Source of the DNA: Mesorhizobium sp.
GTDB lineage: Bacteria; Pseudomonadota; Alphaproteobacteria; Rhizobiales; Rhizobiaceae
DNA length: 14,158 nt
NCBI GenBank assembly: GCA_030698645.1
Contig: JAUYMV010000197.1
Coordinates: forward strand, 1-14,158
Direction: 5' to 3'
Part shown: one piece after another, positions 6,974 to 13,822 of the stretch
Layout: each line of letters begins with the position of its first letter
Position numbering within the stretch: the first letter of the stretch is position 1
Notes under the pieces: generated by a model
Told to the model about the DNA's origin: nothing
What the model saw: only the letters and a program-made list of their open reading frames with translations
Database searches by the model: none
Made by a program: the position numbers and the translations under genes

Positions 6974-7531
6974 ATGATGCCTACGATTGAGATATCTCAG
7001 AAGGATTTTGTCCGCCTTCAATCACTAGCCACACCGTGTGTGGATACGCCCGCAACTGTAATTTCGCGCTTGTTGGACGCTATCGATACCGGCGGCGAAA
7101 AGCCGAGGTCTGCGAGCAACAATCCCTCGGCGATCGGTAATTCCTACTATGGCCGTGACCTGCCGCCGCTCCGGCACACGAAGTTTCTCAGTGGAATTTT
7201 CGATGGCCAGAAGCCGGAAAAGTCCCAGTGGAATTCGCTCGTCGAAGTTGCGTTGACCAAAGCATTCTCGAAAACGAACGATCCAAAGAAGGTTCACGCC
7301 TGGAGCGGGGCCAATGTCTATTCCGGGAAAAAAATCGACCAAGGCTACGCGCATGTGCCGGAACACGAATTCTCGTACCAACGGGTCTCGGCAGAGGACG
7401 CCGCGAAAATCCTGGTTCGGCTCGCGGAGTTCCTCAAAGTAGATCTCGAAATCCAGTTCGAATGGCGCGACAAGGAAGATGCATTCAAGCCGCTCGAGCG
7501 TGGGCGGATTGTGGTGAGTTCACTTGTTTAG
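6974..7531 (+). CDS. Uncharacterised protein of an inserted cassette, possibly DNA-binding
   Basis: A 185-residue soluble protein whose function I cannot name. The N-terminus (M-P-T-I-E-I-S, then D-F-V-R-L-Q-S-L, then D-T-P-A-T-V-I-S-R-L-L at 25-35) resembles the short strand-plus-helices element that opens SeqA and some restriction-associated proteins. A linker follows at about 38-60, then an alpha/beta region from L-P-P-L-R-H-T-K-F (63-71) to the conserved-looking F-E-W-R-D-K (162-167). I recall similar proteins only as hypothetical, often on mobile DNA. It has no signal peptide or membrane segment. Codon use is clearly more AT-rich than the flanking metabolic genes. It has its own candidate promoter with an overlapping inverted repeat and a strong terminator, so it forms a self-contained unit inside the methyl-transfer operon. 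Start may be 6974 or 6977. A self-regulating DNA-binding or defence-related role is possible but unproven. Confidence 0.75.
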   Translation: MMPTIEISQKDFVRLQSLATPCVDTPATVISRLLDAIDTGGEKPRSASNNPSAIGNSYYGRDLPPLRHTKFLSGIFDGQKPEKSQWNSLVEVALTKAFSKTNDPKKVHAWSGANVYSGKKIDQGYAHVPEHEFSYQRVSAEDAAKILVRLAEFLKVDLEIQFEWRDKEDAFKPLERGRIVVSSLV

Positions 7532-7538
7532 TTTTAAA

Positions 7539-7575
7539 AGCCAGCATGAGAATTTTCTCGTGCTGGCTCATTTTT
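7539..7575 (+). terminator. Strong rho-independent terminator after the inserted gene
   Basis: A 14-bp stem (7539-7552 with 7555-7568), perfect except one T-G wobble at 7547/7560, has a tiny TT loop and is followed by CA and five T's (7571-7575). It begins 8 bases after the stop codon. AAAA at 7535-7538 gives it potential in both directions. The downstream reactivase's ribosome site starts right after the T run. Confidence 0.9.
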
Positions 7576-7587
7576 AGGAAATACGAA

Positions 7588-9666
7588 TTGACCACCGTCT
7601 CATTGAACACCGATCCCCTCGTCCTGTTCATGCCCTCCGGCAAGCGGGGTCGCTTCCCCGTCGGCACGGCGGTGCTCGACGCGGCGCGGACGCTTGGCGT
7701 CTATGTCGAGAGCGTGTGCGGCGGGCGCGCCACCTGCGGGCGCTGCCAGATCGAGGTGCAGGAAGGCAATTTTGCCAAGCACAAGATCGTCTCGTCGAAC
7801 GACCACATCTCGCCGAAGGGCGCCAAGGAAGAGCGCTACGAGCGCGTGCGCGGCCTGCCGGAGGGCCGGCGCCTGTCATGCTCGGCGACCATCCAGGGCG
7901 ATCTCGTCATCGACGTGCCGCAGGACACCGTGGTCAACGCCCAGACCATCCGCAAGGCCGCGATAGACCGCGTCATCGAGCGCGATCCGGCCATCCAGCT
8001 CTGCTATGTCGAGGTCGACGAGCCCGACATGCACAAGCCGCTGGGCGACCTCGACCGGCTGAAGGTGATGCTGGAGAAGGACTGGGGCTGGAGCAACCTG
8101 CTCGTCGCGCAGCACCTCTACCCGCAGGTGCAGGGGATCCTGCGCAAGGGCAATTGGGGCGTCACGGCGGCGATCCACCGCGACCTCGAGGCATCGCGGC
8201 CGAACATTATCGCGCTGTGGCCGGGCCTGCACAACGAGGCCTACGGCATCGCCTGCGACATCGGCTCGACGACGATCGCCATGCACCTCGTCTCGCTGCT
8301 GTCTGGCCGCATCGTCGCGACATCGGGCACGTCGAACCCGCAGATCCGCTTCGGCGAGGACCTGATGAGCCGCGTCTCCTATGTGATGATGAATCCGGAC
8401 GGGCGCGAGGCGATGACCAAGGCCGTGCGCGAGGCGATCAACGAGCTGACCCGAAAGGTCTGCGAGGAAGGCGGCGTCAATCCGGACGACATCCTCGATG
8501 CGGTCTTCGTCGGCAATCCGATCATGCATCACCTGTTTCTCGGCATCGACCCGACCGAGCTCGGCCAGGCGCCCTTCGCGCTCGCCGTCTCGGGCGCGGT
8601 GCACACCTGGGGCCGCGACATCGGGCTGACCATCAACCAGGGCGCGCGCATCTACATGCTGCCCTGCATCGCCGGCCATGTCGGCGCGGACGCCGCCGGC
8701 GCGACGTTGTCGGAAGGCCCCTACCGGCAGGACCGCATGATGCTCTTGGTCGATGTCGGCACCAATGCGGAGATCGTACTCGGCAACCGGCAACGCGTCG
8801 TCGCCGCCTCCTCGCCGACGGGCCCGGCCTTCGAGGGCGCGGAAATCTCGTCCGGCCAGCGCGCCGCGCCCGGCGCCATCGAGCGCGTGCGCATCGATCC
8901 CGAGACGCTGGAGCCGAAATACCGCATCATCGGCCTCGACAAATGGTCGGACGAAGAGGGCTTTGAGCCGGAATCCTGGACCACTGGCGTCACCGGCATC
9001 TGCGGCTCGGCCATCATCGAGGTGGTCGCGGAAATGTATCTCTGCGGCATCATCTCCGAGGACGGCGTCGTCGACGGCTCGCTTGCGGCGCGTTCGCCGC
9101 GCATCGTCCAGAACGGCCGCACCTGGAGCTATTTGCTGCGCGAGGGGCGCGAGGGCGAGCCGCGCATCACCGTCACGCAGAACGACGTGCGCGCCATCCA
9201 GCTCGCCAAGGCCGCCCTCTATGCCGGCATCAAGCTGCTGATGGAGAAGCTCGAGGTGGAAACCGTCGACACGATCCGCTTCGCGGGCGCCTTCGGCTCC
9301 TTCATCGATCCGAAATACGCCATGGTGCTGGGCCTGATCCCCGACTGCGACCTGGCCGAGGTGAAAGCCGTCGGCAACGCCGCCGGCACCGGCGCGCTGA
9401 TGGCGCTCCTCAACCGCAACCACCGGCGCGAGATCGAGAAGCAGGTGAGCAAGATCGAGAAGATCGAGACTGCGCTGGAGCCGCATTTCCAGCAGCTCTT
9501 CATCGACGCGATGGCGCTGCCCAACAAGGTCGACCCGTTCCCGAAACTGTCGGCAGCCGTCAAGCTGCCGCCGCGCAAGACGGTCAGCGAGGACGGCGTG
9601 GCGGGCGATTCCACGCCGCGTCGGCGCGGCCGCGAAGGCCATGCGGCGAGGCGAGAGCGGGGGTAG
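7588..9666 (+). CDS. Corrinoid-activating ferredoxin/ASKHA protein (RamA/RACo-like, DUF4445)
   Basis: Reductive activators return corrinoid proteins from inactive Co(II) to Co(I) using an iron-sulphur electron and ATP. The 692-residue protein starts with a [2Fe-2S] ferredoxin domain (about 8-115) with cysteines 44, 50, 53 and 98 (V-C-G-G-R-A-T-C-G-R-C and L-S-C-S). A linker domain (about 120-215) follows, then the ASKHA actin-like ATPase with C-D-I-G-S-T-T near 223-229, V-D-V-G-T-N-A-E near 388-395 and G-N-A-A-G-T-G near 596. Length matches the family. I chose TTG 7588 because AGGAA (7576-7580) sits 7 bases upstream and the first ferredoxin strand is kept; ATG 7630 would cut that strand. The C-terminus ends in an Arg-rich tail. 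The inserted cassette and its terminator separate it from its likely original operon partner. It is inferred to serve the corrinoid protein at 349-1050. Confidence 0.93.
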   Translation: MTTVSLNTDPLVLFMPSGKRGRFPVGTAVLDAARTLGVYVESVCGGRATCGRCQIEVQEGNFAKHKIVSSNDHISPKGAKEERYERVRGLPEGRRLSCSATIQGDLVIDVPQDTVVNAQTIRKAAIDRVIERDPAIQLCYVEVDEPDMHKPLGDLDRLKVMLEKDWGWSNLLVAQHLYPQVQGILRKGNWGVTAAIHRDLEASRPNIIALWPGLHNEAYGIACDIGSTTIAMHLVSLLSGRIVATSGTSNPQIRFGEDLMSRVSYVMMNPDGREAMTKAVREAINELTRKVCEEGGVNPDDILDAVFVGNPIMHHLFLGIDPTELGQAPFALAVSGAVHTWGRDIGLTINQGARIYMLPCIAGHVGADAAGATLSEGPYRQDRMMLLVDVGTNAEIVLGNRQRVVAASSPTGPAFEGAEISSGQRAAPGAIERVRIDPETLEPKYRIIGLDKWSDEEGFEPESWTTGVTGICGSAIIEVVAEMYLCGIISEDGVVDGSLAARSPRIVQNGRTWSYLLREGREGEPRITVTQNDVRAIQLAKAALYAGIKLLMEKLEVETVDTIRFAGAFGSFIDPKYAMVLGLIPDCDLAEVKAVGNAAGTGALMALLNRNHRREIEKQVSKIEKIETALEPHFQQLFIDAMALPNKVDPFPKLSAAVKLPPRKTVSEDGVAGDSTPRRRGREGHAARRERG

Positions 9667-9678
9667 ATTCCCCCGCTC
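9655..9678 (+). terminator. Hairpin spanning the reactivase stop codon
   Basis: A perfect 9-bp stem (GAGCGGGGG 9655-9663 with CCCCCGCTC 9670-9678) places the TAG stop codon (9664-9666) in the 6-base loop. No T run follows, so termination in the classical way is doubtful; it may stabilise the 3' end. Confidence 0.45.
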
Positions 9679-9781
9679 CGGCCCGGCGGCAATGTATCCG
9701 CTCCGCAACAACGGCTCCTGGTCGAAGCGGCGCGGCGCGACCGGCCCGAAACATTCCGAGCCTATCCCTCCCCGCCCTGAC

Positions 9782-9798
9782 GGCCGGACCATCCGGCC
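9782..9798 (+). promoter_or_regulatory. Leader hairpin upstream of the DUF1127 gene
   Basis: GGCCGGA (9782-9788) and TCCGGCC (9792-9798) form a perfect 7-bp stem with a CCA loop, ending 6 bases before the ribosome site AAAGGGAG (9804-9811). It could be the tail of the preceding transcript or a structured leader. The rest of 9667-9818 holds no gene. Confidence 0.35.
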
Positions 9799-9818
9799 CG
9801 GGCAAAGGGAGAAATTGC

Positions 9819-10007
9819 ATGTCGTTCATCAGTGGACTTGCCAGCAGAGCCGCGAACCGCCGCCGCGCCCGGGAGCAGCGGCGAACCGAGCTTCTGCTCA
9901 ACGAGCTTCCGGTCGAGATACAGCGCGACATCGGCTGGCAAAGCACCGGCCGTTCGGGCCAGGGCCGTCCGCGATCGGTGTTCGGCTGGGGGATTCCAAT
10001 CGGCTGA
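9819..10007 (+). CDS. DUF1127 small basic protein
   Basis: A 62-residue protein with an Arg-rich helix (S-R-A-A-N-R-R-R-A-R-E-Q-R-R) followed by the DUF1127 core L-L-N-E-L-P-V-E-I-Q-R-D-I-G-W (about 27-41). This matches the family's usual L-x-x-L-x-D-x-x-L-x-D-I-G-x pattern. The family is abundant in alphaproteobacteria; some members act in RNA turnover and phosphate or carbon stress, but most are untested. The C-terminal 20 residues (G-R-S-G-Q-G-R-P-R) extend beyond the shortest family members. The ribosome site AAGGGAG is well placed, 7 bases from the ATG. Confidence 0.85.
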   Translation: MSFISGLASRAANRRRAREQRRTELLLNELPVEIQRDIGWQSTGRSGQGRPRSVFGWGIPIG

Positions 10008-10159
10008 GGCGTCGGAGCGGCCGCGCGGCGAGGCGCGAGCGGATGGGCTGCCATCGCGTCGCGCAAAACGCTGTTTTCGAACGTGAATTGACGACGCCGG
10101 CAAACGAGCGGATCATCGAAACGTGGAGGAACGATCACGCGTCCGATGAGTTTTCGCGC
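10008..10159. other. Gap between DUF1127 and the hydrolase, with a mini-ORF
   Basis: No gene of normal size is seen. A strong ribosome site GGAGGAA (10125-10131) lies 28 bases before the chosen hydrolase ATG at 10160, too far for it. It could drive an 8-codon frame at 10146-10172 (ATG to TGA) that overlaps the hydrolase start in another frame. Confidence 0.35.
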
Positions 10160-11134
10160 ATGCCCAGTCTGAAGTCCCATGCCGTCGCCCTCTACCTCCG
10201 GCACACCCGCAAGAAGGCATTTGCCAGCGCGGCCGAGATGAACCGCTGGATCGCGCGGGCGCGACTGACCGAGGATCATCGCCCTCCCGCCGATGTCGTC
10301 GGCCGCCTCGACATCCGGCAGCACCAGGTGCGCGGGCGGCCGGTCTACGAGGTCAGGCCGCGCGCGGGCGCCGCCGACCGGCGGATTCTCTACCTGCACG
10401 GCGGCGCCTATGTGTTTGATATCACGCCCTATCACTGGCGGCTGATCGCCGAGATGGCCGAGCGCCTCGACGCTCATGTCACCGTGCCGATCTATCCGAT
10501 CGCGCCCGAACATCGCTTCGAGTCGATCTTCTCGATGGCGCTCGACACCTATCGCGGCATGCTGGCGGAGACGCTGGCCGACGACATCGCGTTCTTGGGG
10601 GACTCGGCCGGCGGCAACATGGCGGTCGTGCTGACGATGATGGCGGCCGAGGAAGGCCTGCCGCTGCCCGCGCGCCACGCGCTCATCTCGCCCGGTCTCG
10701 ACATGACGTTGGAAAACCCTGACCTTCCCGAGGCGGCGAGGCGCGATCCCTGGCTCGACATCGAGGGCGGGCTGGAGGCGATCCGACACTATGCGCCGCA
10801 TATCGACCGCGCCGACTGGCGCATCAGCCCGATCACGGGCGATCTCTCGATCCTGCCGCCGATGCTGATACTCGCTGGCGGGCGCGACCTGCTGACGCTC
10901 GATACGATCCGTTTCGCCGAGCGGGCGCGCTCCCTCGGCGTCAAGGTGGAACTGGTCGTCGAGCCAGGCATGGTCCATGTCTGGCCGCTGATCGACATGC
11001 CCGAGGCGCGCAAGGCGCGGGACAAGATCGTGGAGTTCCTGGGCGAGACGCGGTCCGCGCCTCCCCTTCGGGCGCCCGAACGGGACATGCCGGCCGCGCA
11101 TTGGACCGGACGCTTCGTCGACCGCCCGGCCTGA
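10160..11134 (+). CDS. Alpha/beta hydrolase, HSL-type esterase/lipase
   Basis: A 324-residue serine hydrolase of the alpha/beta hydrolase_3 (hormone-sensitive lipase-like) family. It has the oxyanion motif L-H80-G-G-A-Y, P-I-A-P-E-H-R-F (113-120), the nucleophile elbow G-D-S149-A-G-G, and the expected acid and base D243 (G-G-R-D-L-L) and H273 (M-V-H-V-W-P-L), so the triad is complete. There is no signal peptide, so it is probably cytoplasmic; the substrate is unknown. ATG 10160 is chosen because family-like sequence begins there. An in-frame ATG at 10043 would add 39 residues of unconvincing sequence. Translation may involve the upstream GGAGGAA and an 8-codon mini-ORF that overlaps the start. 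The gene ends only 8 bases from the convergent ligD stop, with no terminator visible between. Confidence 0.87.
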   Translation: MPSLKSHAVALYLRHTRKKAFASAAEMNRWIARARLTEDHRPPADVVGRLDIRQHQVRGRPVYEVRPRAGAADRRILYLHGGAYVFDITPYHWRLIAEMAERLDAHVTVPIYPIAPEHRFESIFSMALDTYRGMLAETLADDIAFLGDSAGGNMAVVLTMMAAEEGLPLPARHALISPGLDMTLENPDLPEAARRDPWLDIEGGLEAIRHYAPHIDRADWRISPITGDLSILPPMLILAGGRDLLTLDTIRFAERARSLGVKVELVVEPGMVHVWPLIDMPEARKARDKIVEFLGETRSAPPLRAPERDMPAAHWTGRFVDRPA

Positions 11135-11142
11135 CCATTGGC

Positions 11143-13725
11143 TCAGCCTTCGCCGACCTTCTTCAGCATCGCCTTGGTCAGCGACTGCTTCCAGCCGGCG
11201 GCTTCCGCCCACGGATCGGGCGCCGCCATGCGGCTCGCCATGTCGCCGATGTGGAACGCATTGGCGGCTTGCAGTCCCTTCAGCTCGTCCCACGACACCG
11301 GCGTCGCCACCGGCGCGCCCGGCCGCACCCGCGTCGAATAGGGCGCGATCGCCGTCGAACCGCGCTCGTTGCGCAGATAGTCGACGAAGATGCGGCCCTT
11401 GCGCTTGGCCTTCGCCATGTTGGCGACATAGCGGTCGGGCGCCTCGTCCTCCAGGAGCTTGGCGAAGCCGCGCGCGAACGCCTTGACCTTCGGCCATTCC
11501 GCCCGGCGCTGGAGCGGAGCGATGACGTGCACGCCCTTGCCGCCGGTCACCATCGCCAGCGTCTTCAGCCCGATCCTCGCCAGCCGGTCGCGCAGGTCCA
11601 GGGCGGCGTCGCGGACGTCGGCGAAGCCGAGATCCTCGTCCGGGTCGAGGTCGAACACCAGGCGTTCCGGCTTTTCGAGCTGGTCGATGCGCGAGCCCCA
11701 GATGTGGAATTCGAGTGTGCTCATCTGCACGCCGGCGATCAGCGCCGCGAGACTGTCGGCATAGAGGTAGTTCGCCTTGTCGCCGTCGTTCTCGGTGATC
11801 GGCAGCAGCTTCAGCTCCGGCGGAAAGCCCTTCGACTCATGCTTCTGGAAGAAGCACTGGCCGCTCGCGCCGTCCGGGCAGCGCACCAGGCTGAGCAGGC
11901 GCTTTTCCATCAGCGGCAGCATGCGGCTTGCGACGCGCTCGTAGTGCGCCGCCAGATCGGCCTTGGTGATGCCCTGGTCGGCAAACAATACCTTGTCGGG
12001 GTTGGACAGTTTCACGCCGGCAATGACGGCGCGCGATTCATGCTCCATCGTCGTCTCCTCCGGCACCTCCAGCACCACGTCGCCGGCAGCCTTGTCGCCG
12101 CGTGTTCCCTTCAGCACGCCGTGCCGGATGACGCCGTCGGCGGTAAATTCGGCGAATTCGACCTCGACGACAAGGTCGGGATCGACATAGCGCGCGCCGC
12201 GCGCGGCCTCGGCCGGCACCGCCTCGAACGGCGAAGCCTTGCGCGGTCTGGCCGCCAGCAGCGTCTCGATTTCGGCCAGCGTGTCGCCCTCGAAACTGCC
12301 GACGCGGCCCTTGTAGATGAGCTTGCCGCCTTCATTGACGCCGACCAGCAGCGAGCGCACGGTCCGCCCGCTCTTGTCGGATGGTGAATAGCCGCCGACG
12401 ACGAACTCCTGGCGCTTGCCGCATTTGACCTTGAGCCAGGCACGGCCGCGGCCGGACCGGTATGGCGCGTCGGCGCGCTTGGCGACGATGCCCTCATGGC
12501 CGGCGGCGCAGACCTGGCGGAAGACGTCGCCGGCGCGTCCGGCCACGTGCGTCGAGTAGATCAGCGGCGCGCTGCCCTGCCCGAGCAGCGCCTCGAGCTT
12601 CGCCTTGCGGTCGACGAGCGTCAATTTGATCAGATCGGCGCCGTCCTGTTCCAGCAGGTCGAACAGGAAACAGGAAAGCCCCTTCCCGCCGGCCTTGATC
12701 GCCTCCTGCAACGCGGAAAAGTCGGTCTTGCCGTTCCGGTCGAAGGCGACTATCTCGCCATCGAGCTGCGCGCGGCCGGCCGGCAGCGCGGCGGCAGCTG
12801 CGGCGATGCCGGGAAACTTGTCCGTCCAGTCGAGGCCGCTGCGCGTGAACACCCTTGCCTTGCCGCCGGCGACCGCGATCAGCGCGCGGTAGCCGTCATA
12901 CTTCATCTCGGAGATCCATTCGTCACCGTCCGGCGCCTCGCCGACGAGCGTCGCCAGTTGCGGCGCGCGGAATCGTGGCATGGCAAGCGCGCTGCCCGCC
13001 TTGCGCGGCGCCTTGCCGGCCACCGGTGGCGTCGCCGCGCCGGCCGGCTTCGCCGTCACGCCGGCGGCCACCGGCAATGCAGCCGGCTTGCGATTCGTCA
13101 GGTCGCTCTTGGCCAACGTCCGCCCGCCCTTGGCGATCTCGGCCATCGAACGGCCGGTCGTCACGCTCTTCACGAACTTCTTCAGGACGTCGCCCCTGGG
13201 CGGGACAAAACCCTCCTCGCGATGCTTGATCATCAGCCAGTTCTCGCGCTTTTCGCCCGGACGAGGCTTCATGCGCACCAGCGTCCATTCGCCGACGAGG
13301 CGCTGGCCGGCCAGCCGGAAGACGAGCTTGCCTTCCTTCAGGCCTTTCTCGAAATCGCCGACCGGCTCCCATGTGCCGTGGTCCCACAGCATGACGGTGC
13401 CGCCGCCATATTCGTTTTCCGGGATGATGCCCTCGAAGGCGCCATAGGCGATCGGATGGTCCTCGGTGCGCACGGCCAGGCGTTTTTCCGCCGGGTCGTA
13501 GCTCGGGCCGCGCGTCACCGCCCAGCTCTTCAGCACGCCGCCCCATTCGAGGCGGAAATCGTAATGCAGCCGCGTCGCGTCGTGCTTCTGCACCACGAAA
13601 GTGAGCGCGTCCGCCGGCTTGCTGGGCGGCGCATGGTCCGGTTCCGTCGTCTTCGAGAAATCGCGCCTGGCGCGATACTCGGACAGCAATTCGTCGACCT
13701 TCGCCCCGGACTCCGTCTTGACCAT
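11143..13725 (-). CDS. ligD: Non-homologous end-joining DNA ligase LigD
   Basis: LigD repairs double-strand breaks with Ku. The 860-residue protein has the three modules in the order phosphoesterase, ligase, polymerase, as in Pseudomonas. The phosphoesterase (about 35-190) has Q-K-H48-D-A-T-R-L-H54-Y-D-F-R. A Pro/Ala-rich linker spans about 205-248. The ligase has E-M-K275-Y-D-G-Y-R with the adenylated lysine, E-G-I-V-A-K-R (411-417) and W-L-K-V-K (430-434), followed by an OB fold to about 560. The archaeo-eukaryotic-primase-type polymerase (about 570-860) has F-D692-L-D694-P-D-E metal ligands and G-G-K-G-V-H-V. All catalytic parts appear intact. ATG 13725 is chosen; the frame stays open upstream, but that part looks non-coding and overlaps the LysR gene region. 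No ku gene is in the window. Confidence 0.95.
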   Translation of the reverse strand: MVKTESGAKVDELLSEYRARRDFSKTTEPDHAPPSKPADALTFVVQKHDATRLHYDFRLEWGGVLKSWAVTRGPSYDPAEKRLAVRTEDHPIAYGAFEGIIPENEYGGGTVMLWDHGTWEPVGDFEKGLKEGKLVFRLAGQRLVGEWTLVRMKPRPGEKRENWLMIKHREEGFVPPRGDVLKKFVKSVTTGRSMAEIAKGGRTLAKSDLTNRKPAALPVAAGVTAKPAGAATPPVAGKAPRKAGSALAMPRFRAPQLATLVGEAPDGDEWISEMKYDGYRALIAVAGGKARVFTRSGLDWTDKFPGIAAAAAALPAGRAQLDGEIVAFDRNGKTDFSALQEAIKAGGKGLSCFLFDLLEQDGADLIKLTLVDRKAKLEALLGQGSAPLIYSTHVAGRAGDVFRQVCAAGHEGIVAKRADAPYRSGRGRAWLKVKCGKRQEFVVGGYSPSDKSGRTVRSLLVGVNEGGKLIYKGRVGSFEGDTLAEIETLLAARPRKASPFEAVPAEAARGARYVDPDLVVEVEFAEFTADGVIRHGVLKGTRGDKAAGDVVLEVPEETTMEHESRAVIAGVKLSNPDKVLFADQGITKADLAAHYERVASRMLPLMEKRLLSLVRCPDGASGQCFFQKHESKGFPPELKLLPITENDGDKANYLYADSLAALIAGVQMSTLEFHIWGSRIDQLEKPERLVFDLDPDEDLGFADVRDAALDLRDRLARIGLKTLAMVTGGKGVHVIAPLQRRAEWPKVKAFARGFAKLLEDEAPDRYVANMAKAKRKGRIFVDYLRNERGSTAIAPYSTRVRPGAPVATPVSWDELKGLQAANAFHIGDMASRMAAPDPWAEAAGWKQSLTKAMLKKVGEG

Positions 13726-13822
13726 TTCGATTACCCCGGATCGCGCGCACGCGCCGCCGATACGGCGCGGCGCAACACCCGCTAGAACCGCGCGGCGGCC
13801 CGAAAAGTTCCGCGCCGGCCGG
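13726..13822. other. Intergenic gap between lysR-like gene and ligD
   Basis: This 97-base GC-rich gap holds no recognisable gene or clear terminator. The two minus-strand genes may be cotranscribed or ligD may have a promoter here; no convincing -35/-10 pair is seen. Confidence 0.4.

Noticed and set aside
6875..7587. Transposon or integron ends around the inserted cassette
   Set aside because: No terminal inverted repeats, target-site duplication, attC-like fold or recombinase gene could be found by eye.
7876..9792. 638-residue minus-strand open frame opposite the reactivase
   Set aside because: Antisense shadow of a clearly recognised gene; the product is biased and resembles no family.
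9584..11497. 637-residue minus-strand open frame across the hydrolase
   Set aside because: Most of it is opposite a hydrolase with a complete catalytic triad. Its first part (11143-11497) is an alternative frame of ligD.
11101..13785. Two plus-strand open frames (11101-12387 and 12496-13785) opposite ligD
   Set aside because: They mirror ligD codons; the products are His/Arg/Gln-rich with no recognisable domain.
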